A stretch of 5,598 bases of DNA, from NCBI GenBank assembly GCA_018665625.1, contig JABJCF010000583.1, positions 1-5,598 on the forward strand. Direction: 5' to 3'. This DNA comes from Nitrospina sp. (GTDB lineage: Bacteria; Nitrospinota; Nitrospinia; Nitrospinales; VA-1). The notes beneath the pieces are model-generated. The model ran no database searches, was not told where the DNA came from, and saw only the letters and a program-made list of their open reading frames with translations. Each line of letters opens with the position of its first letter. Within the stretch, counting starts at the first letter, position 1. A program made the translations under genes and the position numbers. Of the stretch, positions 4,676 through 5,598 are shown piece after piece.

Positions 4676-5598
4676 ATGGGCGATAAGACCCACATTGTTG
4701 AATTAATCGATCAGATGCTGGATGAAACTGCAGACCATCCCCAATTACAGGAGAAAGTCCTGGATTTGCGTGATGCCCTGTTTCAAGCTCAGCAAATGGC
4801 AGAGCAGTATTCTTTGAAAATAAAAACTCTTGAAGAGGCGATTGAAAAACTAAAATCGCCGGCTCATCGAATTGGCACCGTCTTAGGCTTGGGAGAAGAT
4901 GAACTCATTCGTATTGTCTCCGGAGGTACCGAATATCAAGCGGCAGTCCTTCCCGATCTGATGGAAGAGGAGGGATTGAAAACGGGAGATCAGGTGGCTC
5001 TTAATGAAGGGTTTGTGGTAATTGCTAAATTGCCTCTTCCCGCTCAAGGGCCCATGGCCAAAATCTCTGGAAAACTTCAAGGTGGACAATGGCTGCTGCA
5101 AGCGGCCACGGGAAATACCGAAACGATTGCTATTTCTCATGCAGATATTGACTCATCTTCCCTGAAAGAAGGTGAGGAAGTTTTTCTGGATTCCAGTCAA
5201 AGAGTTATTCTTGGCAAACTGCCAAAACGCGAATCTCAAACCTTAATCGAAGACGATTTCGAAAAGGTTGAGTGGTCGCAGGTTGGCGGGCAGGAAAAAG
5301 TCAAAGAAGAGATTCGTAAGGTTCTGGAGTATCCCCTGTTGCATGAGGAGATTTTGCAACAAATGGAATATCAGGTGCCAAAAGGTTTTCTTTTTTATGG
5401 TCCTCCCGGTTGTGGGAAAACTCTTGTTGGTAAAGCGATTTTAACTGAAGTGATCAACAAGCTTTCTGAGCAGGGGAATTCAGATTTGCAAGGCCGTTTC
5501 ATTCATGTAAAGGGCCCTGAAATTTTGAACATGTGGCTTGGCGAATCTGAAAGAAAAATCCGTGAGATTTTTAAAAAGGCCAGAGACTATAAAGAAAA
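4676..5598 (+). CDS. arc: Proteasome-associated AAA ATPase ARC/Mpa, N-terminal part (3' end outside window)
   Basis: These first 307 codons belong to the ring-shaped ATPase that recognises pupylated proteins and threads them into the 20S proteasome; the full family length is about 600. Residues 1-60 are polar and helical with heptad-like spacing (about 25-60), matching the coiled coil that binds Pup in Mpa. Residues 65-120 and 127-185 fit the two tandem OB domains of ARC/Mpa. The AAA linker WSQVGGQEKVKEEIRKVLEYP (200-220) leads to Walker A, GPPGCGKT (242-249). As in Mpa, a polar insertion of about 20 residues comes before HVKGPEILNMWLGESERKIR (277-296), the pore-loop region, here with Trp287 as the aromatic. 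Walker B, sensor motifs and the C-terminal proteasome-docking tail are beyond the window. The start is set by a good ribosome binding site. A Cdc48- or FtsH-type ATPase is excluded by the OB domains and the absence of membrane segments. Confidence 0.93.
   Translation, partial: MGDKTHIVELIDQMLDETADHPQLQEKVLDLRDALFQAQQMAEQYSLKIKTLEEAIEKLKSPAHRIGTVLGLGEDELIRIVSGGTEYQAAVLPDLMEEEGLKTGDQVALNEGFVVIAKLPLPAQGPMAKISGKLQGGQWLLQAATGNTETIAISHADIDSSSLKEGEEVFLDSSQRVILGKLPKRESQTLIEDDFEKVEWSQVGGQEKVKEEIRKVLEYPLLHEEILQQMEYQVPKGFLFYGPPGCGKTLVGKAILTEVINKLSEQGNSDLQGRFIHVKGPEILNMWLGESERKIREIFKKARDYKE

Noticed and set aside
4883..5140. Minus-strand open frame opposite ARC
   Set aside because: It lies antisense to the OB-domain coding region of ARC, with no start signal or recognisable protein features.

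Overview
The window is AT-leaning bacterial chromosome carrying five protein genes, two of them cut by the window ends. The organism is a Gram-negative bacterium, because it has a TonB with the ExbB/ExbD-coupling membrane helix. It also carries a Pup-proteasome type AAA ATPase (ARC/Mpa family), which outside Actinobacteria occurs in only a few lineages, such as Leptospirillum/Nitrospira and Nitrospinota relatives. A Nitrospinota- or deltaproteobacterium-like source is my inference, not something the sequence proves.

Layout. Bases 1-828 (+) are the C-terminal part of a DinG-family superfamily 2 helicase. It converges on a minus-strand pair, with the two stop codons overlapping. The pair is a CDP-alcohol phosphotransferase with an extra N-terminal domain (825-1946) and, 11 bp upstream of it, a TonB energy transducer starting with TTG (1958-2932). 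A clear TATAAT box precedes tonB. Next on the minus strand is a 452-codon protein (3026-4384) that resembles a MobA-like nucleotidyltransferase with an altered N-terminal signature. A 291-bp divergent intergenic region (4385-4675) contains dyads, a promoter-like pair and a leader with mutually exclusive base pairings. The last gene (4676 to the window end, +) is the first 307 codons of the ARC/Mpa proteasomal ATPase.

How they may work together. The nucleotidyltransferase-like protein and the CDP-alcohol phosphotransferase could act in one pathway: activation of a polar alcohol as its CDP derivative, then transfer to a lipid or polyol acceptor. The phosphotransferase also carries an N-terminal stretch that looks like a decayed sugar-nucleotidyltransferase domain, as in bifunctional inositol-phosphate cytidylyltransferase/phosphotransferases. 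tonB lies between the two and is probably co-transcribed with the phosphotransferase. The ARC gene probably opens a separate proteasome (dop/pup/prc) operon beyond the window.

No rRNA, tRNA, CRISPR array or insertion sequence was seen. The region is mostly ordinary core genome. The most interesting points are the unusual nucleotidyltransferase-like protein, its possible link to the phosphotransferase, and the structured ARC leader.
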